Assembly (NCBI GenBank): GCA_002305075.1
Contig: DBQC01000009.1
Span: 53,060 to 81,206, forward strand
Direction: 5' to 3'
Source: Ruminococcaceae bacterium UBA1404
GTDB taxonomy: Bacteria > Bacillota > Clostridia > Oscillospirales > Ruminococcaceae
Length of the DNA stretch: 28,147 nt
Part shown: positions 13,924 through 19,891 of the stretch, piece by piece
Numbering within the stretch: position 1 is the stretch's first letter
Layout of the letters: every line of letters starts with the position of its first letter
Position numbers and translations under genes: made by a program
The notes under the pieces: generated by a model
Seen by the model: only the letters and a program-made list of their open reading frames with translations
Database searches by the model: none
What the model was told of the DNA's origin: nothing

Positions 13924-14589
13924 ATGCGCACACGGACAAACTATCGCAGCAGGATGCGCAATAGAAGCCTTCCCGAGCCTATTTTAAGCTATATGCGCCG
14001 CCACCGGGCCTCGGTGGTGTTCAGCGGGATGTTTATCGCCGGTGTGGCCCTGGGCTCCTCGGCGGTGCGCACCCTAAGCGGCGACCTTGCCCAGGGGCTG
14101 GCCGCTCTGCTCAGGGGCTTTGTGGATGCCCGCACCACACAGGCTCTGGGCCAGACGCTGGCATCCTCTCTCTCGCAAAATCTTGTTCTCATCATCATTC
14201 TGTTCTTTAGTGGATTTTGCGCCATTGCCGCCCCCATTATTTATATGGTGCCCCTGTTTAAGGGCCTGGGCTACGGCCTTACGGCTGCAGCTCTGCTGGC
14301 GGTCTACGGGGTGCGGGCATTACCCTTTGTAGGATTTTTGCTCCTGCCCAACACACTGCTGTCCGCCCTTATCATCGTGGCCGCCTGCGAGGAAGCGCTA
14401 AAAATGAGCCGGACATTCCTTGCGGTTATCCGGCCCATAGATCCTCCCCGAAGCTCGGGCTCACCTACACCCGGACGCTACTGCCTAAAATTTGGGCTGT
14501 TCAGCCTTGCTATGGTGGGGGGCGCCCTGCTTGAAAGCTATCTATTCCTGTTGGGGGCTGGGCTTTTTGGGTTGGGAAACCCGGGCTAA
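13924..14589 (+). CDS. spoIIM: Stage II sporulation protein M
   Basis: 221 residues, close to the Bacillus SpoIIM length (about 214). A basic N-terminus (RTRTNYRSRMRNRS) is followed by a membrane helix (about 30-48, ASVVFSGMFIAGVALGS), then several hydrophobic segments (about 85-110, 115-135, 138-158, 185-205) with the family-like NLVLIIILFFSGFCAIAAP and YMVPLFKGLGYGLT. SpoIIM works with SpoIID and SpoIIP in septal peptidoglycan remodelling and engulfment in the mother cell. The synteny with a Xer gene recalls Bacillus, where spoIIM lies near xerD. The last 48 bases overlap the convergent Xer gene. Confidence 0.85.
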   Translation: MRTRTNYRSRMRNRSLPEPILSYMRRHRASVVFSGMFIAGVALGSSAVRTLSGDLAQGLAALLRGFVDARTTQALGQTLASSLSQNLVLIIILFFSGFCAIAAPIIYMVPLFKGLGYGLTAAALLAVYGVRALPFVGFLLLPNTLLSALIIVAACEEALKMSRTFLAVIRPIDPPRSSGSPTPGRYCLKFGLFSLAMVGGALLESYLFLLGAGLFGLGNPG

Positions 14590-15567
14590 TGGAGACTTTT
14601 CCGCCGCCTTTTGCAGCTGTTCGTCGGACACATGAGTATATATCTGGGTGGTGGACAGGCTGGCATGGCCCAAAATCATTTGCAGCGCCCGGATGTCCAC
14701 ATCGCTGTGCTGATACATAAGTGTGGCGGCGGTGTGCCGCAGCTTGTGGGGGGAATAACCCTGCCCGCCAAGCCCGGCACGCTTTAGATAGTCGCCCACA
14801 ATTTGCTCCACCCGTCGGGCCGATATGCGGCGATTCTCCCGGGAAAGAAACAGCGCATTCGAGTCCTTGGCCGTCATTTGTGCCCGCTCGGACAGATAGG
14901 CGTCCAGCGCCGCTTTGCAGGCTGCATTGAGATAGACCAAGCGCTCCTTGTTGCCCTTGCCCAACAGGCGCAGCGTGCCGCTTTCGAGGTCAATATCAGA
15001 CAGATTGATGCCCACTAGCTCGGATAGTCGCATACCGCAGTTGAGAAAGAGCACCAACATACAGTAGTCACGACGATTAATGGTGCCCTGTTCGCTCGAG
15101 GCGGCCCCCAACAGCTTTAAGGCCTGCTCAAGTGTTAAATATTTGGGTAGCCTCTTTTTTAAGGAAGGCGACTCGAGGTGCTCCACAGGATTGTCCCGCA
15201 GGGCAGTGGTTTTGGTGGAAAGGTATTTATATAGACCCTTAATAGCGGAAATTTTGCGTGCTCGGGCCGTGGCGCTATTGCTTCGGTCGGAAAGGGTGTA
15301 ATTTAGAAACTCGTAAATATCGCTTAACTTGACCGAACAGATAAATTCGGTGGACAGCCCGGACACATCGACCGTGGTAATATCGATATCGCTATCGCTT
15401 AGATTGTTATTTAAATAACAATAGAGAAAGCGCAAGAAAAGCCGAAGATCCACATGATAAGCTGCCACTGTTCGGGCCGACCGGCCTTGAATGGTGAGCT
15501 TATAATAAAGAAACTCCCGCACAATGGGCGGTACATCGGAAAAGTCCGGGCGCTTGGACTTAGACAT
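14542..15567 (-). CDS. XerC/XerD-type tyrosine recombinase
   Basis: 341 residues. The N-terminal SAM-like DNA-binding domain (about 12-120) is followed by the catalytic domain with the full set of active residues: Arg 180 (NCGMRLSEL), Lys 204 (LLGKGNKERL), His 274 and Arg 277 (HKLRHTAATL), His 301 (LGHASLSTTQ) and the nucleophile Tyr 310. Xer enzymes resolve chromosome dimers at dif. Chromosomal context next to spoIIM suggests the housekeeping enzyme, not a phage integrase; which of XerC or XerD it represents cannot be settled here. AGGAGG lies 5 bases before the ATG. A Pro/Lys/Gln tail (SQPKKPSPQQE) comes from the overlap with spoIIM. Confidence 0.92.
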   Translation of the reverse strand: MSKSKRPDFSDVPPIVREFLYYKLTIQGRSARTVAAYHVDLRLFLRFLYCYLNNNLSDSDIDITTVDVSGLSTEFICSVKLSDIYEFLNYTLSDRSNSATARARKISAIKGLYKYLSTKTTALRDNPVEHLESPSLKKRLPKYLTLEQALKLLGAASSEQGTINRRDYCMLVLFLNCGMRLSELVGINLSDIDLESGTLRLLGKGNKERLVYLNAACKAALDAYLSERAQMTAKDSNALFLSRENRRISARRVEQIVGDYLKRAGLGGQGYSPHKLRHTAATLMYQHSDVDIRALQMILGHASLSTTQIYTHVSDEQLQKAAEKSPLARVSQPKKPSPQQE

Positions 15568-15834
15568 GAGAACCTCCTAAGTATATGGCTCCGCCAAAGT
15601 TGATGGCTAAGGTGGATACATATGTGCTTACTGCATGAAAGTGGGCCGTGTTCATGCGCCAATGTTTACTGGGTAGGATATCATGGCTGATACAGACACA
15701 GAATCAGATGTGCTGTGTGCCAAATCATCAAATTGCTCCATAAAGATACAAGCCTTAATCTATTAGGGCCTTGGCTGGAGTAAACGAGCAAATCGGCCAC
15801 ATTTGCTGTAAAACCCTCTTGCAACTCCCCTAAA

Positions 15835-15860
15835 TTTCGCTAAATTTTTATTTAGCGAAA
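15835..15860. repeat. Perfect 11-bp inverted repeat
   Basis: TTTCGCTAAAT (15835-15845), four T, ATTTAGCGAAA (15850-15860). No T-tract follows on either strand, so it looks more like a protein-binding operator or structured RNA element than a terminator. Confidence 0.6.
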
Positions 15861-15920
15861 CTGCATCCATTTTTATTATGGCGCATATGCCCCTTCCCTG
15901 TCAAGCATTAGCTAAGTTAA

Positions 15921-16046
15921 ATCAGCAAATTATCACCCAATATAAACCTGTATCTGCAAATGTAAAAAACGCAATGTTACCGGTATCCGCCAAATCTGCA
16001 AAAGAGATGATGCTCATGTTATGATGGTGGCTGCTCAATCCGCAAA
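15921..16046 (+). repeat. Direct repeats ATCNGCAAA
   Basis: Copies at 15921-15929 (ATCAGCAAA), 15952-15960 (ATCTGCAAA), 15994-16002 (ATCTGCAAA) and 16038-16046 (ATCCGCAAA), plus a degenerate ATCCGCCAAA at 15985. Distances between starts are 31, 42 and 44 bases. Confidence 0.5.
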
Positions 16047-16049
16047 ATC

Positions 16050-16074
16050 AGCGATGTGCCGGTTACACATCGCT
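16050..16074. repeat. 9-bp inverted repeat hairpin
   Basis: AGCGATGTG (16050-16058), 7-base loop, CACATCGCT (16066-16074). It lies about 130 bases before the next gene; no T-tract follows directly. Confidence 0.5.
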
Positions 16075-16204
16075 TAAAATTACCACCTTTAGCACACAGT
16101 TATATCCACGGCGATATTTGGCTCTTTTATAGCCTATCTCCTCATCCTGTTCCGCTCGCATATTCCTTCTGCCGCCGCTCACACTACTTGCGAGGTGATT
16201 GGTT

Positions 16205-16381
16205 ATGAATCTGGTCACATGCTCGGCTCATTGCGTACACCAAAAGGAGGGATTTTGCACCATCGAAAGGCTCTCTCCTGCCCGTGGCGTGCCGCCCGGT
16301 GACTGCTTGTACTACAACCCGAGTATGCCGACTTCTTCAGCCCAGCAGGCTTCGGATATCCCCCACGGTACGGACGCCTAA
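16205..16381 (+). CDS. Four-cysteine small protein, unknown function
   Basis: 58 residues beginning MNLVTCSAHCVHQKEGFCTI. Cys 6, 10, 18 and 34 lie in a pattern Cx3Cx7C and a later GDCLYY, which suggests a small metal-binding or disulfide-held fold. I recall short Clostridial proteins with this TC...C...GxC..ER...GDCLY layout, sometimes misnamed in databases, with no proven role. GAGGTGAT ends six bases before the ATG at 16205; an upstream TTG is less likely. The last 45 bases overlap the convergent radA gene, so the tail beyond YYNPS (about residue 39) may be unconstrained. Confidence 0.75.
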   Translation: MNLVTCSAHCVHQKEGFCTIERLSPARGVPPGDCLYYNPSMPTSSAQQASDIPHGTDA

Positions 16382-17719
16382 AAGCTCCACATCCGATGGC
16401 AGAGATCCAAGCTGGGCCACCGCCTGCTTTGGGCAGATGATTCGCCTAAAGCCCAATCGTATGGCCTCCCCTACCCTCGCCTGAATATGCCCGGTCATGC
16501 GCACCTCACCGGTGAGTCCCACCTCGCCAAAGGCAGCAATGTCCGGTCCCAACTGCCGGTTCATCAAATTGGAGATGGTGGCGGCCACCACAGCCAAATC
16601 GGCGGCGGGATCGTCTAAGCGCAAACCACCCACCACATTAATGTACACATCCAAAGCGCCCAGCGAATAGCCGGCGCGCTTTTCTAACATCGCTAAAAGC
16701 ATGGCCATGCGACTATAATCAAAGCCGGTGGCCGTTCGTCGAGGCACATTGTAGGCGCTTTTGGCAGCCAGCGCCTGAATTTCTACCAAAACTGGGCGGC
16801 TGCCTTCCATAATACAGGCTACACAGCTACCCGGCACATCGGGTAGGCGTCCCGACAGCAGAAGCGCCGAGGGGTTAGGCACCTCCCTGAGGCCCTCGCG
16901 GTTCATCTCGAACACACCAATTTCGTTGGTGGCACCAAATCGATTTTTCACCGCCCGCAAAATACGGTAGGGTAAATTGCGCTCACCTTCAAAGTAGAGC
17001 ACCGTATCCACCATATGTTCGAGCACCTTAGGCCCGGCAATGGCCCCCTCCTTGTTTACATGTCCCACCAAGAACAAAGGAAAACCCTGCTCCTTGGCCA
17101 TACGAATAAGCCGACCCGCCGATTCCCGCACCTGGGTTACACTGCCCGGTGAGGAGGATAGCGAAGCTAACCCCACGGTCTGAATGGAGTCGACGATGAC
17201 CATATCGGGGGCGTTTTGGTCGATGGTAGAGACAATCTGCTCGAGGCTGGTGGAGCAGCAGAGCAGCAGATTGGGGCTGTCCACCCCCAGACGGCGGGCC
17301 CGCAGCTTAATTTGGCGGGCGCTCTCCTCCCCCGATATGTAGAGGATTTTTAGCTGCTCGCTGAGCGGAAGGGCAATTTGCATCAGAATGGTGGACTTGC
17401 CTATGCCCGGGTCTCCGCTGATAAGCATGGCGGCTCCGGGCACAATGCCGCCGCCCAACACCCGGTCAATTTCGCTGATATGGGTCCGGTAGCGAAACTC
17501 GTCGGTTTCGTCGATGGCGGTGATGGGTATCACCTCTGCCGGATCCACTACAGGTAAGGCACTTGACCGGCCCGTGGCCGCCGATGCCTTGGCAGGGGGC
17601 TGCCGCAGCTCTTGGGTCAGGGTGTTCCACTGGCTGCAATCGGGGCAGCGCCCCATCCATTTTAGACTTTCATAGCCGCAGTTTGAGCATACATAGACCG
17701 TTCTAGCTTTGGCCGCCAT
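16337..17719 (-). CDS. radA: DNA repair protein RadA (branch-migration helicase)
   Basis: 460 residues. Order of domains: a four-cysteine zinc finger (Cys 11, 14, 25, 28 in CSNCGYESLKW and GRCPDC), a RecA-like ATPase with Walker A GDPGIGKST (102-110) and Walker B-type MVIVDSIQT (173-181), the family motif KNRFG (258-262), and a Lon-like C-terminal domain (VYINVVGGLRLDDPAADLAV onward). RadA promotes D-loop branch migration in recombination. ATG 17725 leaves only one base after GGGAGG; ATG 17719, with seven bases, is the better start and gives the typical start MAAKARTVYVCSNCG. It follows cwlD by 35 bases. Confidence 0.96.
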   Translation of the reverse strand: MAAKARTVYVCSNCGYESLKWMGRCPDCSQWNTLTQELRQPPAKASAATGRSSALPVVDPAEVIPITAIDETDEFRYRTHISEIDRVLGGGIVPGAAMLISGDPGIGKSTILMQIALPLSEQLKILYISGEESARQIKLRARRLGVDSPNLLLCCSTSLEQIVSTIDQNAPDMVIVDSIQTVGLASLSSSPGSVTQVRESAGRLIRMAKEQGFPLFLVGHVNKEGAIAGPKVLEHMVDTVLYFEGERNLPYRILRAVKNRFGATNEIGVFEMNREGLREVPNPSALLLSGRLPDVPGSCVACIMEGSRPVLVEIQALAAKSAYNVPRRTATGFDYSRMAMLLAMLEKRAGYSLGALDVYINVVGGLRLDDPAADLAVVAATISNLMNRQLGPDIAAFGEVGLTGEVRMTGHIQARVGEAIRLGFRRIICPKQAVAQLGSLPSDVELLGVRTVGDIRSLLG

Positions 17720-17754
17720 AGCCATGCCTCCCTTTATACATCCGTTTAAGGGCC

Positions 17755-18468
17755 TTAGCCCAGATATTCTACTGCGGCCTTATATATGCAAAAGGCCAGC
17801 GCGTCCTGATAGTCGGGCTCCTGAAGCCGGGCGCTTTCTGTTGGGTTGCTCAAAAAACCGCACTCCACCAGCACGGCTGGATTCTCCAGATTATAAACCA
17901 AGAACAGGTTCTTTTCAGCCTGTTTTATTTCCCGGGTATTCTCGGTTTGCAGCCCTTCTCGAATGCTGCTTTGGATCAGCTGAGCAAGCTGCCTGCTGTC
18001 GGGATTTTGCGGGCCGTAAAACACCTGGGCACCCCAGTACTTGCTTACGCTAAACTTGTTTTGGTGAATGCTGATAAACAGCGCCCCGGGATGGCCCTGA
18101 GCAATGGCCAGCCGGTTGTGGAGGTCACTGGTTTTTTGCTTGCGCAGCGTGGTGATGCCGGGATCGTGGATGGAAATGTCGGTCTCCCGGGTCATAATGA
18201 CCTCAAAGCCCCCCAACTCGAACAAGCAGCGCAGCTTGTGGGACAAAGCGAGATTAATCTCCTTCTCCTGCACGCCACCCACACCTACAGCCCCGCCGTC
18301 CGCTCCGCCGTGACCGGGGTCTATCACCACTATGGGGCGGATTTTGCCCATGCCGGCGGTGGCCAGCGCATCCCCCGCAGAAAGTCGAAACATAACCCCC
18401 ACTGCTCCGCAGAGCACCATCCAAATGGCCGTTATAATCCACAGCTTGTGCTTAAATTGCATCTTCAT
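17755..18468 (-). CDS. cwlD: N-acetylmuramoyl-L-alanine amidase CwlD
   Basis: 237 residues. An N-terminal membrane anchor or signal (about 9-30, LWIITAIWMVLCGAVGVMF) precedes an Amidase_3 domain with zinc ligands His 53 (DPGHGGADGG), Glu 68 and His 135 (ISIHQN), and catalytic Glu 202 (VECGFLSN). CwlD starts muramic-lactam formation in spore cortex, which is needed for germination. The anchor, the length and the sporulating context favour CwlD over other amidases of the family. It is followed by radA on the same transcript. Confidence 0.9.
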   Translation of the reverse strand: MKMQFKHKLWIITAIWMVLCGAVGVMFRLSAGDALATAGMGKIRPIVVIDPGHGGADGGAVGVGGVQEKEINLALSHKLRCLFELGGFEVIMTRETDISIHDPGITTLRKQKTSDLHNRLAIAQGHPGALFISIHQNKFSVSKYWGAQVFYGPQNPDSRQLAQLIQSSIREGLQTENTREIKQAEKNLFLVYNLENPAVLVECGFLSNPTESARLQEPDYQDALAFCIYKAAVEYLG

Positions 18469-18514
18469 ACCGCATCACCTATACAAGGTATGAGCGGCAG
18501 GGGTCTTCCATGCC

Positions 18515-18543
18515 ATTATACTGCCAAGGATGCGTAGACGCAA
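18515..18543 (-). promoter_or_regulatory. Promoter of cwlD-radA
   Basis: Minus strand TTGCGT (18543-18538), 17-base spacer, TATAAT (18520-18515), about 46 bases before the cwlD start. A second sigma-E-like -10 (CATACCTT) lies nearer the gene but has only a partial -35. Confidence 0.6.
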
Positions 18544-18585
18544 ATGCTTTGGGCAGACTGAAATATAAAGCCTCGGGAGGAGAGA

Positions 18586-18750
18586 ATGTTGATAAAGCCC
18601 AAAATCAAAAAAGACGGTCAAGTGCCCGACCAAAACCGGACGGAGTCAATAAAACCTGAGAATACCCGCCTTATCCAGCGGCAAAACACCCAGCATAATA
18701 CCCGGCGGGAAGCCCTGGGCCCCAATGCGGGACACAATCAGCAGAACTAA
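18586..18750 (+). CDS. Small polar protein, unknown (SASP-like composition)
   Basis: 54 residues starting MLIKPKIKKDGQVPDQNRTE and ending REALGPNAGHNQQN. It has no cysteine, no aromatic residue and is rich in Asn, Gln, Lys and Arg, a composition like that of small spore proteins, but I cannot assign a family. GGGAGGAGAGA precedes the ATG, a strong ribosome binding site. It lies alone between cwlD (divergent) and purC (convergent), with a hairpin after the stop. The sporulation setting is suggestive only. Confidence 0.65.
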   Translation: MLIKPKIKKDGQVPDQNRTESIKPENTRLIQRQNTQHNTRREALGPNAGHNQQN

Positions 18751-18762
18751 GCCGGTAAAAAC

Positions 18763-18790
18763 GCGCGCTGCGGCTGCGGCGCGCATTGTA
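18763..18790. terminator. GC-rich terminator between convergent genes
   Basis: GCGCGCTGC (18763-18771), loop GGCT, GCGGCGCGC (18776-18784), a 9-bp stem with one G-U pair, followed by ATTGTATTT on the plus strand. On the minus strand it is followed by GTTTTTACC, a better T-tract, so it could serve purC too. Confidence 0.7.
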
Positions 18791-18807
18791 TTTATCAAAA
18801 GCGAAGG

Positions 18808-19488
18808 TTATTTATCCAAAATAAGGCCTGCAAGCTCAAGAGGGTGCACTATAGCGCCATCCTTATAGACCCGCATATTACCGCCCGAAATCTCGTCGAT
18901 GAGATGCACCTGTCCGTCCACACGGCCAAATTCCAGCTTAATATCATAGAGCTCCAGACCACGCTGGGCAAGGTCGTCTCGAATAAGCCGAGAAATCTGC
19001 TGGGTCAGCGCTTTGAGCTCTTCATACTCGCTGTCCGACAGGATGCCCAGCATGATCAGTGCGTCTCTGGTGATGGGGGGATCTCCCCGCTCATCGTCCT
19101 TTAAGGTAACCTCCACAAAGGCGTCCAGCGGCTGACCCTCGGTGGCATAGGCACCATAACGACGCAAAAAGCTGCCCACCGCCCGAAACCGGCAAATCAC
19201 CTCGAGCCCTTTGCCAAACACCGTGGCGGGACGAACCACCATGGTTGCGGCGTCTACATCCGAGCTGATGTAGTGGGTGGGAATGCCCGCATCCTGTATC
19301 TTCTGAAAAAAGTACTCGCTAAGGCGCAGCCCCGCCCTGCCCATGCCTTCGATGGAAAGACCTACCTGATTGGCCCCGGGGTCGAATACGCCGTCTTGAC
19401 CGGTTACATCGTCCTTAAAGAGAAGCCGGTAGTTGCCGTCGTCAAGCCGGTAAATGTTTTTAGTTTTGCCTGTGAGAATAAGCTCCAT
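18808..19488 (-). CDS. purC: Phosphoribosylaminoimidazole-succinocarboxamide synthase
   Basis: 226 residues (family about 230-240). PurC joins CAIR and aspartate with ATP in purine synthesis. The start MELILTGKTKNIYRLDDGNY has the conserved KTK..Y pattern. Other motifs are LFKDDVTG (glycine/lysine-type ATP contacts), THYIS, EVICRFRAVGSFLRRYG, LELYDIKLEFG and LIDEISGGNMRV near the C-terminus. AAGGAG lies 8 bases before the ATG. The gene stands alone, divergent from ileS and away from other pur genes. No purine riboswitch was recognised before it. Confidence 0.94.
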   Translation of the reverse strand: MELILTGKTKNIYRLDDGNYRLLFKDDVTGQDGVFDPGANQVGLSIEGMGRAGLRLSEYFFQKIQDAGIPTHYISSDVDAATMVVRPATVFGKGLEVICRFRAVGSFLRRYGAYATEGQPLDAFVEVTLKDDERGDPPITRDALIMLGILSDSEYEELKALTQQISRLIRDDLAQRGLELYDIKLEFGRVDGQVHLIDEISGGNMRVYKDGAIVHPLELAGLILDK

Positions 19489-19520
19489 GGTTCCCGCTCC
19501 TTCGCCATAAAATCTACTCC

Positions 19521-19550
19521 ATTATAGAACGCTTTTTGTCCTTTAAGCAA
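19521..19550 (-). promoter_or_regulatory. Promoter of purC
   Basis: Minus strand TTGCTT (19550-19545), 18-base spacer, TATAAT (19526-19521), about 35 bases before the purC start. Confidence 0.6.
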
Positions 19551-19589
19551 GATAAAATTGTCTTCTCCAGGTTGGCACCCACTGCCCTC

Positions 19590-19617
19590 TTGACATTTTT
19601 CCGTTTTTGGCCATAAT
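19590..19617 (+). promoter_or_regulatory. Promoter of the ileS T-box transcript
   Basis: TTGACA (19590-19595), 16-base spacer, CATAAT (19612-19617), directly upstream of the T-box leader. Confidence 0.7.
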
Positions 19618-19633
19618 ATAAAGGGTAATAGTA

Positions 19634-19864
19634 ATAGAGGCGAAGACGGAGATAGTAAGTGCCATGCGAAAGCTTTAAGCGAACCGGGGACGGTGTAAGC
19701 CCGGTGCGATTAGCCGGCGCCCAAGATCACTCCCGAGCCGCAGGTCGAACGGCTGTGCTAAGTAGACTGTGCCGGTTCTCCCCCGTTATAGGGAGCGCGT
19801 ATGTTGGTATGCAGTAATAGGTGGTTGCGAGCTTTCGCCCTGTTATTGGGGTGAAAGCTTTTTT
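19634..19864 (+). promoter_or_regulatory. T-box leader (isoleucine) with terminator/antiterminator
   Basis: The leader before ileS has the order expected of a transcription-attenuating T-box: stem I with an AGATAGTAAG segment near the start (about 19650-19659), a candidate Ile specifier ATC at 19726-19728, a stem III-like hairpin CTCCC/GGGAG around 19778-19795 with the characteristic CCGTTATAGGGA, and the tRNA-end-binding bulge TGGT at 19822-19825, which fits the ACCA end of tRNA-Ile. The antiterminator helix GCGA/TCGC is mutually exclusive with the terminator AGCTTTCGCCC (19830-19840)/GGGTGAAAGCT (19849-19859) and six T. The bulge is shorter than usual. Uncharged tRNA-Ile should switch ileS on. 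Confidence 0.88.
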
Positions 19865-19891
19865 GATTGGATTGTAAGGAGGATGAATAAT

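Larger units (their letters stand above)
15568..16204. other. Intergenic region with palindromes and repeated ATCNGCAAA
   Basis: A 637-base gene-free stretch between two divergent genes. It holds a perfect palindrome (15835-15860), a hairpin (16050-16074) and four copies of ATCNGCAAA. I see no tRNA, aptamer or dif-like site. Confidence 0.6.

Noticed and set aside
15568..16204. dif site or replication origin near the Xer gene
   Set aside because: No dif-like 28-mer and no TTATCCACA cluster were found; ATATCCACG near 16103 is a single poor match.
18491..18520. Sigma-G-like -10 (CATTATA) before the 54-residue gene
   Set aside because: The only GTATG-like -35 is 21 bases away, outside the usual spacing, and the same bases are the cwlD -10 on the other strand.
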